The notes: generated from the sequence alone by a model not told the origin. 64,000 nucleotides of DNA from Gyrodactylus bullatarudis (GCA_012064415.1 SSNU01000077.1:200849-264848), one strand, 5' to 3'; shown: positions 47,701 to 62,200, counted from the stretch's first letter. Program-made: numbers and translations.

Positions 47701-50700
47701 AATCAACTAAAATTTTCAGCATAAATGAATAAATGAAAAATTGTATTTCATTGTACCATCATAAAACTTCAATATGAATTAGCCAGTATCATCCTTTCTT
47801 CTCTGAGCTTTCTGATAACCGAGAAAATTTTGCTATTTTTCGCTATTAAAACATATGATACAACATACAAGATATATATCAGATATCTCAGATAAAACTC
47901 TGAATTCTTATTGGTAGATTGATCTTTGCTATATTTTTTTCCCCAAAAAATTTTGAAAATTTCGCTAATTTTTCGAGAAATATGCCCGCTGAGTTTCTGT
48001 CCTAATCATCACTGAGTTCAGAATAATTTGTAGGAATCCGATTCGGAAGAAAGACAACCAGAGACACAGAACAGTATCAGAAATTTAACTTACTGCTTGA
48101 GAGTTTCAGGATCTGGATTGGATAGTTGTATCGAGGAGGGACGATAGATGACACAGTTGAAGAGTAAATTCATGATTTGTTCACATTTGGTGAAGCTGGT
48201 CATTTCGGTTCCATTGCTCAGGGAGGAATAGTAAGCTGCTGCCCTGAAAATCAAATCACAGGCCATATCGACAGCATCGATTGGACTTAGCAACTGCATA
48301 CTACCCTCAACCGTTTGTATTAGGCCAAAGTTTAACAGCTGAATTATCAACTTTTCCGAGACTGGGATGTCTGTTAGAATTCTTGTTAGTTGTCTATTGT
48401 TATTTAAAGAAGAGATAGATTACAGAAATCTAGAAACATGATGACCATTGAATTGGGAAGACTCACTGATTCGAGAATATATGAAATGGAGATATTTTAT
48501 TTTGTAAATATTCCTGAGGTAACAGGGGACAATTCTCCATTGAGTAGTGATCCTTGGGCCATAGGATGATTTCAGGATCTTTCTTCTATTGTTGCAAAAA
48601 ATTTTAATTTTGAGGTTGCTGACCATCAGTTGGATAGAAAGACGAGAGGATTTGAGGTGAATAAAAGCTTTTATTTTCGTCGGCTTTGATGCTGACTATT
48701 GGGATCCCAAATGATCGCAAACGTTTCTTCTCGCATCCCAAAACAAGGCGGAAAAGGGTAAAAAAGTCCCTAACGACAACCAGAAAATATACAACTTCCT
48801 TCCTCCTTTAAAAAGGTGGGAAGACTTATCGGGATCCCAATGATCATCATCAAAAGGAAAAACCCTATTGGTCAATCTTTGAACGAATATCAGCTATTGG
48901 AAAGGCTCTACTGTGCTATATGATTTGTATGTGTATATTTTTTCCAAAGTCAAAAATAAAAGCTTTTACTCACCTTAAAACCTCTCGTCTGTCTATCCAA
49001 AATGACTGACCTCAGAATATCTTTCAGGAAATAAGGCAGCTAATGTCCCACAATTTTAAATTTTATAACCAATGCAAAACTGTTAGCCAATCATATTGCG
49101 TTATCAATAATCGATCAAAAGAGACAAACATTCAAGTTGATTTACATTGAAATTTTGCATTACAAAAAGAAACCAAAAAGTGAATTAAATTCTAGGGGTC
49201 TTCAAATCTAATGTTAAAAAGTAACCTATTTTTAGATGAAATTGAAGAGACTACTATCTCAGTACCGAAACGTCAGGAAAAATTTTGGTTATATTGCAAT
49301 CTAATATCAATCTGCTTTTACTCATTTTTATAAGTAATTACGCTTTAACTTTTGCTACATTTGCAAAAAAGATTTGTAAAAATGAAACTATGAATTTTCA
49401 TTGATGCGTTGTCTATTGCTAAGAGTTATTGAGACAGTTTTTTGTCTGATTTATTCTCATAGATGTAGGGAAACTTTTACTAATTCCGCATTGAAAGGTA
49501 GATTAGGAGAAGAAAGAATATGCTAACCTTGGAGGAAATTCTCCATGTCAGGGGTGTGATTGCATCCATGAAAAAGATTTGTCTAATCAGCTGTTTGGGT
49601 ATTATGTGGTTAAGGATTGCTTGTGAGCACAAGGTCACCTCTGCTGGATCTACCTCAGATGCTTTGGTCATCTCCTTAACACGGTTGTATGCAAAATTCG
49701 AGATCAAGTACGGGAGTTTGTTCCGCATCCAACGAATGAAAATTTGACGAATCTGTTTTAGGCACACTGTGTGGGATTTGGCTTGATTTGACAGGATTAG
49801 GACTTGAGAAAAAAACCCGAATGAATAATAAATATAATTTCAAAAGAGTAAATCATAGACTACGCGGTTAGAAGTGAGGTCACGAACTTTTATCGAGATT
49901 AAAATATTCAATTTCATTCACTTATTATTTATTCACACTTCAATGTAGGATTTTACTATAATGATGATCTGTTTTCATTCATTGAAACTTAATTAGATCA
50001 GCTAGTTTCTTTATTTAAGTTTTTCATTCAGAGAACCAATAAGATTTAAGCAAGTTAAAATTCAGTAAAAAAACACTTTTGAGTAAAGCTTAATAACTTT
50101 GAGACCAGGAATATCATAACCTCATAAGATACATCGATGGAAAGAGTGTTAGATTTAACAGCAGACTTGCTCTGAAAACCTAAAAATTTCATTTTGGAAC
50201 ATATTTTAATTGATCTGAAAAGATTTTTAAAAAGAAAATTTCACTATTTTTCAACTTTACTCGCAATTTTGAATGCTTTTCAAGCATAGATACCATTTCA
50301 ATATAGGTCTTTACTTAGGAATTTAAAATCTCGATAAAAGTTGGTAAATATTTTTTATTTTACCACCGGTGCTATCATTACGTACCATTATCATCAATTC
50401 GTTGTTTCGGGTTGCTGTTGAGTAGTTTTGTTGTGGAGATTATTTGGAGGAATATCAATGTTTGTGTCAAGTGGATTGTGTACATTTGAAAGAGGAGTAG
50501 GGACCTCTCGGGAATTGTGTTGGCCTTGTCACAAAAAGACTGGATGAACTCTTTGTTTGTTGTTGATATCGAATGGATTTGGGCAATGATACTCTCCAGG
50601 CAGAGCTTTTGTTGGTTGGAATCAGAGTCTGAATTTCGACTTGAACCGTGTGGTAGACTGAAATACAGTTGAAAGATTAAATTAATTTTTTTACAATACT

Positions 50701-53069
50701 ACACATCCCTACAATAAATAAAGCGTACCCGAAATATTTGATTTCCAGTCCCTTATCCTGGAGTAGGGCAATTGATAACTCTTGAGATGGAAATTGGCCT
50801 ATTCCCTGGGAATTTGCTTGGGTCAGTTCGTTAATCAGGACCTTGACAAGAGCCATGGGCATCAGGAGGGGAGAATCATAGGTCTGAGAGTAGGTCGTTT
50901 TGCCACAATTTGTCTGAAGGTTGATGGCTAATGTGAATTGGTTAATGTACTTGGCGAATACACTGATGATTCGGCCAGCTAAACTCAGTGTTTCAGTACG
51001 CAAATTGGCCAATATGAGAGGTTGCTTTGGTAAAAGTGAAGATTGATTCACTGTTTGAGAGGCGTATCGCATGGCAGTATTGACAGCTTCTGACAAAATT
51101 ATTGTATGCGCGCAGTGGCCAATGACAGAAACAAACTCTTGGCGAAAACGTGCATAGATACACATGAGAATATAAGGAGCGCCAGTTGAGACCAAAAGGT
51201 TAGTTATATTTTCAGCGTTGAGGGAATTTTCAGAGGCAGACGTTCCAGATTTACTGAGACTATTTGATATTTCTGTCCATTTATTTAGCCAAGAGTCTTG
51301 AATAAGATCACTGGACAATGCAGCTCGAGGGTTAGCCGATTTAATTTGATCAATTGTCATGGTAAAAATGTTTGGAATGTTTTGAAAATTGATATTGTCT
51401 AGAGAAGAAAAGGGAATAAACTCGTAATGAAGTACTCACTCTTGGAATTCATCACTGGGTTGTAGGTTAGAGTTACGAGAATGGCAAGGGAAATTCTAAC
51501 CAAAATCTCGAGGTTTGCATACGAGACCATGGCAAACCTTGTTATTCCCTCGAGATATGCACGCTATAAGAATGTAGAAAAGATACAAAATTACATAATA
51601 ACAATTTTAAAGTGGGATTAAAATACCTGGAAATTAGGCTTAAGGGATTTGAATCGGATTGAGATGATGTTGATGATCGCTTCGAGATCGTAAGGATTTT
51701 CATGTACATTTGAGATATTGGCAAGAAGTAGGAATAAGAGTCCTGTTGCCGGAATTTGGACTTTGCTGTTCTAGACGAAAAAAAAACACACAAAAATTAA
51801 TATTAAATGTTTAAGATGAAAAAATTCTCACCAAAAGCCAAGATTCAAAATTGACCGAAATGAGACCTCTAACAGCCGGATATCCGATGAGGATGCTGGC
51901 AGTTTTCATAAGAGACTTTAGACCCTGAACAGCACAATTATTCTCATTTTTCAAGGAGTCTCGTCCGGATTTCAAGCTCATTGAGATAGAATCATTCGAG
52001 GTAAAGTTTACATTCAACAAATCTCTACGCCGGAGGAGTTCTTTAAAGTTTGTCTCAAGAATAAGATCTGCTGAATTTTGTGAAGACGAGAATCTTGTTG
52101 TTATGCCAGAGATGAAATTTTTCTCGAACATGGATTCAAGGACTCGTTTTTCGCTAATTCCATAAGTCTCGCGAACAATTGAGGTTATGTCAAATAGACA
52201 GTCCTCATTCTTGCCAAGATTCTGGCGATAGTTTATTGAAAAAGTTTCGTTTTCATTAATGAGTCCAAGCTTGCTCAAAAGCTCTGCCTGGTTCCTATAC
52301 ATGAGGTATTAAAAATTAACTCACGCTTCAAAAGTTTGTCCTTGTGTGAAGGCAGATGATGGGATGACATTGAGAATGGCCATTAAACCCCTGGGTTCTC
52401 CATGACATTTAATTAGGGAAGCTTCAATATTCTTAACCATGAGACAACACTCGGGTTGATCTACCCAAACCCGATCTCCTACGCTATCTTCGATATAAAT
52501 TTTTAACAATTTCGATGGCCATTTAGCTTGAGAATGTAATGAAAATGTTAAAATGTTTATCAATAGCACATAAAGAGGCCTGACTCGAGCTGTTATCGAG
52601 GTAACAGCCGGTGTGGGTAAACTGATTTTTATGTCACGATGCGGCGTTTGAAGGATTTCAAATATAGTTTCTATGATGGACGTTCTAACAAAGATTGTGG
52701 GATGGTTTTTGGAGACATTCAAAAGAGCGGCTGTAATCTGTGGATTTAATTGACGTTGACTAGGCAAGGAAGACTGAGAGGGCCGAGATATGGAAATTCC
52801 AAGAGATATATTCTTCTTTAGAGTATTGAGCGCAGATATAATGAGAGCGTCTAGAGCAGGAAAATCACAATCTGATATAGCTGTCTCTATCTTAACAAGT
52901 AACACGGAGCCATCAACTTGAGAAGAAGCTAAAATACGAAAAAATTACTTTCAATGTCCAATTTCTGTTTCTTATTAGGATATTCAGACTCCCTAGATGA
53001 AGAGGTTTTCGAGCCAAGAGATATTAAATTTCCATTTGGAATGGGTACGCGACTGTTACTACGTCTCAT
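41719..53069 (-). CDS. INTS1: Integrator complex subunit 1
   Basis: 24 exons, minus strand: 53069-52949, 52928-52325, 52294-51832, 51770-51627, 51563-51440, 51398-50729, 50657-50386, 49802-49528, 48585-48467, 48393-48094, 47459-47301, 47241-46593, 46533-46171, 46128-45513, 45461-45230, 45125-44358, 44304-44049, 43981-43870, 43788-43613, 43561-43143, 43077-42938, 42882-42550, 42218-42148, 42087-41719. All phases match; about 2584 residues (human 2190). INTS1 is the large helical scaffold of nuclear Integrator, which cleaves snRNA and other nascent transcripts. Diagnostic blocks: LISLGSK at the N-terminus, LLKIYIEDSVGDRVWVDQPE (~183), SREPDFLLNILCCQERIKSF with LPVQCLGEYIF, ALNHPRCSLTFLKPMAHLIQ, and the C-terminal NYQIVENAICSF. 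Intron 1 may be 20 or 32 bp and intron 2 is 30 bp. The exon 8/9 join is the least certain. Confidence 0.9.
42225..42549. repeat. Dispersed repeat in INTS1 intron 22
   Basis: Shares ACTCGAGATAAAT, CTCTGCCC, GCGTCGAGC and CACAACATTAATAT..TTT words in order with 33318-33440. The 331-bp size of this intron against a typical 40-80 bp is explained by the insertion. Confidence 0.5.
47515..47725. repeat. Foldback repeat in INTS1 intron 10
   Basis: The left arm AAATTTTGTTGATAACCAAG..AGAATGAGACAAGATAATC pairs with the right arm reading GATTTTCCTGTCTTATTTTG..TTTGAAATCAACTAAAATTT. It resembles the foldbacks at 36.1 and 61.8 kb in size and arm words. The open frame across it is a repeat artefact. Confidence 0.55.
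48611..49014. mobile_element. 404-bp MITE in INTS1 intron 8
   Basis: Inverted ends of about 65 bp: TGAGGT..TGAC near the tips, then TGGATAGA.AGACGAGAGG and GGTGA.TAAAAGCTTTTAT, complemented at 48954-49014. The interior has two GGGATCCCAAATGATC-like words. Its left tip lies about 24 bp from the 3' splice site of exon 9. No clear target duplication and no coding region; superfamily unknown. Confidence 0.7.
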
Positions 53070-53230
53070 AATTGTTAAAATAATAACTTGACGAAATTAG
53101 GTCGTTACTTTTGAAATGTCAAAAGTATCAAACAACTTTTCAAAATTGATATACTCTTTTACTTTTATTTTGGCAGAATTTCAAGGGAAATTAAAAAAAC
53201 TTTAGCTCTTGAAGATATGAAAATTTCCCA
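53070..53230. promoter_or_regulatory. Shared divergent promoter region INTS1 / DOK-like gene
   Basis: The start codons of INTS1 (minus) and the adaptor gene (plus) are 161 bp apart and divergent. The stretch is AT-rich with no clear core element, so a bidirectional promoter is inferred from geometry. Confidence 0.5.
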
Positions 53231-56200
53231 ATGACACTCACTAAAACTGTAATCCTTCATGGAGAAGCATTAAACCTAACAGTGAGTGACAATAATTTCA
53301 TCAAATTTTATTTTATTAGAAAAATAAGTGTGTTTACTTATCCCTGGTCGTAAATAATTTGAACGGCCTTTACTCATACGATCTCGAATCATACAAGAAT
53401 TTCGACACATGGACGAGGCATAACGCTGAGATCTCAGTAAACTTTGAATTTTTTGAAGATGAAAATGTGACTAGCTTTCCCTTGTACTTGGCAAAAACCA
53501 AGAATATTTATCGTTGTTCCAAGCCTCAGACTGGTGTTGGAATTATTTATCACAAAGAATCGAAGAAAACTTATTCCCTTACTGATCTATTTCATGTGCA
53601 ACACCTCTCACGGGGCTTTAAAAACAGAAGATCAGAATCTATTTTCAGCTTTAAAGGTCTTTTACGACCTCGAAAATTTGGCAGCATTAACCAAGAAAAT
53701 TCCTATCATGTAAGCTACAAATATGAGATTTTTATGATTTTAAACTTGATGGTCATTTATTTTTCAGGATTATTCCTCCGATAGTCTGGCAGATGCATTA
53801 TCGTATTCAGAAAACTCTTCAATTCCAATAGAATATTTACCGAATCGCTCAGTTCTTGGAATTTGGTTGTCAGAGTGTCCTAATCTGGTTTATCAATTTG
53901 TTAATCCTCAACAGGCCTCTAAATGGAAAGATAGTTTTAAGAAAATCATAAAAATTAATCAGAAAACTCAAAAGTTTATCAGCTTTGAATTCGCATGGCC
54001 GATTCACAAGTTCAAAGTGAAACCCCTGAATGGCCAGGCAGAATCCACGACGCATACCAATTTTGAATCTTCTTGCTCTTTGATGATTAACCGAATTCAG
54101 AAGCCAGTCCAGAATAATCGTTTAAACTTTTCGAAAACCTCACTATATCAAAATTATCCGGTGTATTTTTGTCTTGGAAAATCTAGTGTTGTATTCATAC
54201 AGGGAGAACCGAATCATCCTGTTCTCGAAATCAAGGTAAAATTAGCTTACATAACCATTAATTCTCTCTTTTTATTTCATGTTAATATGTTTTTAGTATC
54301 CGTTAATACGTGAAATCGGATTTAGAATTGATTGTGTCTTTAATCTAATTCCAAGCCGGGCAGCAGTCCCTGGAGAATTCAAAATTCAACTTTTTATGAA
54401 AAACATTCTCGAGACAAAATTTGCCTTCCATCAATGTGAATAGTAAGTAGTGTTCTCTAGATTTTTTTGTTTTTTTTTGTTGACAAAAGATGCGAGATCA
54501 TACTCAGCAAGAAATCAATGCTTATTCATTGTTTTGTTCTTGCTCTATCATACATTTATTATTTTAACAAAACAAAGAGATTAATTCATACCTTTGCTTT
54601 GATAAATTTCAGTCTGATGGAAAAATGTTCGCATGCAGCCAATTCGAGGTCCAACTCGAGTTCCTTCACCAGTGATTGCTTGTAAGTTTTGGAACTGAAC
54701 TGAAAGAGTAAATGGGAAATGAATTTTCTTTCTTTCTTTTTACAGTGATAGTCGACGAAAAATGAACACAATCCATAGAAGATCAACGGATCATGTCTCA
54801 GATCGATACTCCCAATCGAAGAGGCCATCCGTGTCCTTTATCGGGCCAAGTCATTCCTCGTTGGTTGAGAAGAATCTCCAGAGATTCTATGGACTAAAGT
54901 CTGTGGAGAATTCTGTGCCCAGTTTAAATGTGAGTTTCTATGCTCTAGTTTGCAAAATAGTTTATTCTGAAAAAATTAGCTTTTTAAAATTCTCAACATT
55001 ATCATATAAATAGAATCAGTTGGAAAAGGGTTACATTTTATCCACTTGAAAGTTGGGTTTATCGACCAAATTTAATCTACTTTTAGTCATTTTCTACAAA
55101 ATAACAAAACAAAGTTTTACTATATTCATCTCTCTAACTACGTCGTACATTTACTAGTATTTCTTTTTGTGTGACAAAACAAATAGATCTTTTCCTTCCA
55201 GTATATTATATATAATCTATTATTGCATATATTAAACACACAAACAAATATATTTTCTAAACTTGATCTATTCTATTCAATACAGTATTACTATAAAAAT
55301 TATTATTCAATGAATTTTTTATATGCTACATGAAAATCATTCATTGAATTAAAATATATTCAATCTATTCTGTTAGGCTATTAGCAAATTATATCATATA
55401 TTTTCTCAGCGAGAGATTATTGAGATTGAAAATCTATACAGACTCTGTATTACAGAATGATAGAACCAAGATTAAATTTCACACTTTTGAAAAAGGGGAT
55501 TCTTCCATACCCAAAAAACATATTTTCTAATGATTTCCTTAATTTTAATTTGAAGAAACATTATTAAAATTTAAAACCAATCAGTTCCACAGGCGTATAG
55601 AGCCAACTAAAAAAATCTTATTTTATTGATTGTGTCTTGAGCTCATATCTCTTTGTCACACTTGATATATATATACTACTATATTTAGGAATGTTACTTT
55701 AACTTTTAGAATATAATTGAAGATCATGTTCTGGAGAGTAATGTTAATACAGCCGACACATTGATGCCATCCGAGAACACCCAAGTTGACACATTGTAAG
55801 TTTTTTATGAAAAGGAAATTTTATTTTTTTCCATATAATACTTTACTAATACATATTTAATTCGTATTGAACTGCTAATTCGAACTCAAATGTTGAATAT
55901 CATAAAAGATACGAATCTCAATCTTTTCAATACGAATTAGCAGGATAGCTGTGCTAATTTAAACTGAAATTATTTAGCATACACTTGGTCTATGCGATAT
56001 ATTCCCCTCTAGTTACAACATATACACTCAAATAGACTCAAAAGCAATTTAGTTAATTCTACCTGTGAATAAAAAGGATCAAGTACAACACCTACCCTAG
56101 ATTAAAGTGACATTTTGATCGATTCATCTGATGAAAATTAACTATCATCTAATTACAACATTAGTCTTGGTCGTGTAGTTTTTATCTAATATAGTTTAGA

Positions 56201-59200
56201 AAAGTCTAAAATAATTAATAATTTATAAATTACTAATAATATTATTATTATCAACAGAACAGAGGAATACGTTGATGTTGAAGCCCAAGATCAAAGTGAG
56301 TTTGTCAATAATTGTAATTTTTATAGATAATTTCACTCAAGATTATCTTTGATCTTTGAAGTTTAAAAATAATCATTTATTCATGAATGAATGAATTACC
56401 ACCTTGATTTAATTCAATTTCGAACATTAAATACAATCTACTACATTCATTGAGAGTTTAAATAAAATTTTTTTAGAACTAAGTTGTAAACAAATGATCG
56501 GTTCGTCGGAAATATCTGCTGTCAATATGGAAACAATGATGTGGATCGCTAACCTCGAAGAGAAGAACATTAAAGCAAAAGCCTCTGAAATACAAAAGTC
56601 TGCCAAGGAAAGAAACTCAATCGAGAGTATTTATACAAAACGAAGATCAGAGTTTGATTCTTCATTCTCATCGATTGGCTCCTGTTCTACCCATGTAAAG
56701 TCCAGGATCAAATTGTGTCCCGTCAATGATGGCGGAGACTTTACATCGAGTTCTGGAATCGGCACAAGCTCATTCAATAGTTCCCTATACTGTGTCAACA
56801 ACACAGACGAAGAGTCCAAGACATGTATGCTTGATAGTAGCTTACATTTTAAATGATTTCAATAAAATTTTGCTTTTAGATAAATCCGAGAGCAAACCTG
56901 TTGATGATGACACTGTCCCGGAACCTCAGACAATCTTCAAAGTGCTAAATTATCTCAAGAATTCAATTGAAACGGAATCGCTAACTTCACCGGACGAACA
57001 AAATGAAATTCTTAAAGATTTGACTAAACTCATGAAGCATCCAAAAGTTGAGAGTATTCTGTCTCAAATGATTAAGCCATCTGTAGATAATCGACGTTCT
57101 CATGAAGAGATTCCTGTAAGTTTACATTGTCTATTTACTTTATCATTTCTTATTTTTCAAGTCTTTTGGGATAAGAGTCTGCGTGTATTCAATTTGAATG
57201 AGCTTGAGAAGAAACAATCCAAATATGTATGACAGGCAAAGACGCGTTTTGTCTCAGTATATCGTAGAAGAGAATTTTTTAAAGAACACTCCTTTCAAAC
57301 ATTTCTACGATGATTTAATTTCTACAGTTTTGGGGTGAAAAATTTGAAAATTCATTTAATGATCAAGATAATTAAAATCTAATGCATAGAACTTGTAGTT
57401 CTATCGGTAGAGAGTAGCTTATTCGATTATTTCAGGCTACCTCTGTTCTCTTATGGGTTTCCTACTTGAAAACAAGAAAACAAATGAACACAACTATTCA
57501 TGATGTAATCAATCTTTTTTCAAATGTCTGACGCACAGTACTTCTTATTATCTCTCTTTTACTCATTCAATTGAATTCCTGCAAGAGTCATTATACTTAC
57601 TTCGTGTTAATGATGGATTTCATGTTTTACTCATCATTCTTCATGGTGTCACATTCAGATTATAATAGTTTATAGTCTATTGATCGGTCCTACACAAAAT
57701 TGAACTACGCCGAATCGAGTAGACTTGTAAGGAAACTCTCTGATTTCAATTTTACCGTTTATCAAGATCGAAAAACATAACTGGAAGAAGAGGGTGTTTT
57801 GAATAAAATAATCTCTCCGAATTGCAATAGACAAGATTAGTTTTAAGGAATTGTCTGAACTCGGGGAGAAACTCTAAAAACACTCGGTAATAATAATAAT
57901 AATCCAAAAAACAGTATACATGGAAATTAAGTTGGATGGGGGGGAGAGAGAGAGAGAGAGCCATTTGATCGGATTAACAGTGTATTTCTGTTATTCCCTT
58001 CCAGAACTTTCTTCAGACTGATTCTTTCATGTCTGATTTTTAAACTCTCTCTCCTATTAGTTTTCACTTACATTGATCTTTTCCCAATTTCCCAGACAAA
58101 ATGCCTTCACTCATTGAGAAATCTTTTTTACCCCTTTAAAACAGGAAAAGTCCATGAGATCAGAGAAGTTGGAAAAGTTTTTCAACAATGTAATATGTCA
58201 GAGACGCACAATAGCCAGTTGTAATGGGTGCAATCGTTCAGAATTTCATGATATCAACTTTTCTAACAACTTGACCGAAGTCCATCACTCACCGTCAGAG
58301 GACAGATTCAACCTGAAAAATGAACTGCAATTGCAACCAAATGTCTCTCAGGAAGATATCGATCCAGTTTCATTGTCAAGTGAGTGATCATTTGAATTAT
58401 GAAATAGCATTTACACAACCTTGAAAAATCAATCATTCTCACGAACGCGTGACTCTCCTGTGAAATTGTGAAGAGGAATTGTATCTACAAAAAGTAAAAA
58501 GTAGATTTGAGTCATGTATTTTGTAAATCAAAGATTTACACAGGGTAGCGTTTTTTTACTTTTTATCTATGACCCTGAGAAATAGGTTTTCAAAATAAAC
58601 GTTTTAAACAAAAATTAATTTTTGGAAAAAGCCAACATTCTTTGAATTCCCTATCGAATGGGTGGTAAACCAAGTATTTTCTAAGGCTTAGATGGCTATT
58701 AATGTGTCGCTAAAATGATCGGGTAATACAAGCGATTAGCTCCTAAAAAAATCTTTGCCCCAAAATTATTCGTGAAAGGTACACCACTGATGCACCATCC
58801 CAGTCTACCCTCTTGCTACACATCATACGCATTATTCAACTAACGGACTTTCACACCTATGAACAAAGACTATAGCTATCTTTACATTCAACTCAAGTAT
58901 AATTATTATTATAATTTTATAATTATAAATCAATCTTGATGATTTGTGTATCGATTCCCTCAAGGTTCTCCAGACACGCTCGATGTTGTTCGAACATCAG
59001 GATCCTGTGGGTGTACATAGTTACGCTTATGGTTTACAGTTCTATGATCAAATCCAAGCACATTGAGTCAATTGTATCCTCTCCACTCGTCTGAGTAAAT
59101 TTTCGTTCCTCGAGCAATATTGTTTACAAAAAATCTGTGGAGAATCCGTTTATTTCTTTTTGGTATCATCTTCATACGGATTTCTTTAGATCCTCGACAG

Positions 59201-62200
59201 ATGGCTCAAACGATCCAATATCGCTGATGTCTGAAATACCGACCTCTGTTGTACTTTCTTTTAAATAGGTGCATTTCGTAATCTCAATTGTTTCACCAAC
59301 CTTGCCAAGAAGATAAGCAGGGTGCGGATTTTCGCGACTCAAGGCTCTTGCGAACTTCTTGAAATAATTATTGACAGTAGACTCTGCCAAATCTAACATC
59401 TCGGCTTTTTCATGGACCGTCATCTTCACCCATAGGCGTACATCAGATCAATGACTTTAGATATTGGAATACGGGCCTCTAGTAAACAAAGATAATAAAA
59501 TTGAGTAGAATTCAATCATAATATACATCAACTTACGAGAAAAAATGGCTCCTTTGAGCAAAGAAACTCGCCTTTGACAGCCCCTGCATTCACGAATTAG
59601 ATCGCCATTATTGTGCATAGTAGGCATCATGATGTCTCCACAATCAAATTCCTCAGGACTAAAATCAATCAATTGCTGTTCAACAGCAAAATTTAATGCT
59701 TCAATCAGAGAAAAATTGTAACCGAAAGACCTGTTCATCTTGCAACTTAGAGTGACTTATGACGGTCGTTTGCAACCCAAGATATTTATACTTGTTTTTT
59801 TATGCAGAGAAACATTGGGATGCATGAATATTATAATATTTGTAATAACTTTGATATTTTTAATGTATAAATATAGTGGTCGCAATATTTAGGTTTTCAC
59901 TTTAATTTTCCCTTTAACTTCCTTATTTTACATCCAATTTTAATAAAACATATATCAATAGAATTGTTACAGTCCATACAAAATTTTGAAAATCTTATTT
60001 TTACTATTTCATTCAACGGTATTTGAAAAATTCGAAAATATATTCCATTAAGATGCAAAACGCAATATTTATGTTTTCACTTTTTTATCTCAAGAAATCC
60101 CCTTAATTTTCAGTGATATCAATGCACCTTTGACACATAGACATAAAATAGGGCTCAAGATCATCCTTTCTAAAAGAATCCCACTCTTTAGTGATGGCAT
60201 CTTTTAGTTCTTGTATATTTTTTTATTGCTTCCCATTCTTAAAAACTTTCTAAGATAGAGTCCCCCAAATGCTCTCAATTTGGATGAGATCAGAACTTCT
60301 AGGGGGCCAGTCTATGATATTTATACCAGCTTGGTCTAAGAACTCTTTAGTATGTTTGGATCGACGATAAGGCGCGTTATCATGCTGAAAAATCAATCCA
60401 TTTTCTAATATCTCTTCTTTAAATGGTATCAGGGAGTTTTCAAGAATTTTTTGATAGGTTTCTGAATTCATCTTGGAGCTTATGAATTCTAGCTTCAGAG
60501 TCCCTCCATAACTGATGCCTCTCCAAACCATTGCTGGGGCTCCGCGGAAATCTCTTTTGACTGTTTGCGATTTTGAACGATATTTTGGTTACCAACGATA
60601 ACTAAGCCATCAGGAACGTCTAAATTGAATTTCTTCTCATCTGAAAATATGGCTCTTTTCCAAGTCTAGGTATCTCGATATAACAATCTCAGATACGAAA
60701 CAAACACGTTTGACGTTCGTTCAACGAAATTCAAGGTTTCACCTGACAGTATTTTGGAGTGTTCGTAGACTTGTGTTGAGATTCAGTTAATTTTTTATCT
60801 GTGAAAAATTCTTCCCATCTTTTTCAATCATTCTGTTGATCTTGCCCAACATCAAGTGTGTAATTTTAGGTTCAGGACCTGGCTTAAATAATTTTTCTTG
60901 TACCCTTTTCTTTTTAAAATGTTTTTGATGCTTGTACACGAACAACCAAGCAAGTTGGCTATTGCTCGGCTACTTAAAATTCGGCTGTTGAACTCAAAAA
61001 GCTGATTCAAAAAGACTTTCATAAATAGCCGAGTTAGGCTAGAAAAATTTCCCAAGGGTTATTTTATCATACTTGAGATAATGGGAGGCTTACATTACCG
61101 ATAGAATCAATTATGAGAAAGTGAAAACATAAATATTGCGTTTTGCATCTTAATGGAATATATTTTCGAATTTTTCAAATACCGTTGAATGAAATAGTAA
61201 AAATAAGATTTTCAAAATTTTGTATGGACTGTAACAATTCTATTGATATATGTTTTATTAAAATTGGATGTAAAATAAGGAAGTTAAAGGGAAAATTAAA
61301 GTGAAAACCTATATTTTCCCTATATTTTGCGACCACTATAGTAATTAATAGAGCCTCAAAAACGCATATGTTGCATATTTTAATCACAAGGTAATTTTTT
61401 TCTCATTCGACGAAAACTGTGATCAGATTTCTTTTTAGTATAAGGGTTTAAAAGTTATAACTGCATATATCTGCATGTGTCAAATATAAATGCATGTGCT
61501 AATGCATAAAAACTATCAGCCAATAGAATTTAACGTACAAACATGATAGGCCAATCAGAATCAAGTTAAAAAGTCAATGAATTAAATTTATATTTTGCAC
61601 TGGCGTGGGATTTCATAACTTGATTACAGCATGACTAAAATCCCTATTTAAAAATCGGTTAAAATTCAGGAATATATAAAAATATAAAGGCAAATAAACA
61701 TCAAAGGTTTTTCCTATATTCCAACCAATAAATTGATTTTTAAATAATATTATTCTATTTATTAATTAAAAGTGCCTACCTGTGTGATTTACACATAAGT
61801 AGTGAAGTATTTGAAAAATCCCATTTTTTTGAACTTTGAACTGAAAATTTTTATTGATTTGAAAGTTGGAGGCTGATCGAAAGAGTTTTCTCAGGATCAA
61901 GATTAGACAAGAAAATCAATTCAACTGAATCTGATGAATAACCTCATTATCGTTTGGGAGGTGATTTGATTTTTTGATCATTTTCACTACTTAAAAATCA
62001 ATGAAATTTTGAAAACTCAAAATCTTTCGAAAATCAGGTGACTGTCGGTAATTTGACGGTGCTAGTCAGCTTTCTTGTCTAATCTTGACCCTGTATTTTC
62101 TTTTGATCAACCTCCAATTTTCACACCAATAAAAATTTCGGTTCAAATTGAGAAAAAATGGGATTCCTGCGCTAAATCGAAATTTGAAAAATGGCCATAT

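Noticed and set aside
53870..54055. Minus-strand frame opposite the adaptor gene
   Set aside because: Antisense shadow of exon 3 of the DOK-like gene.
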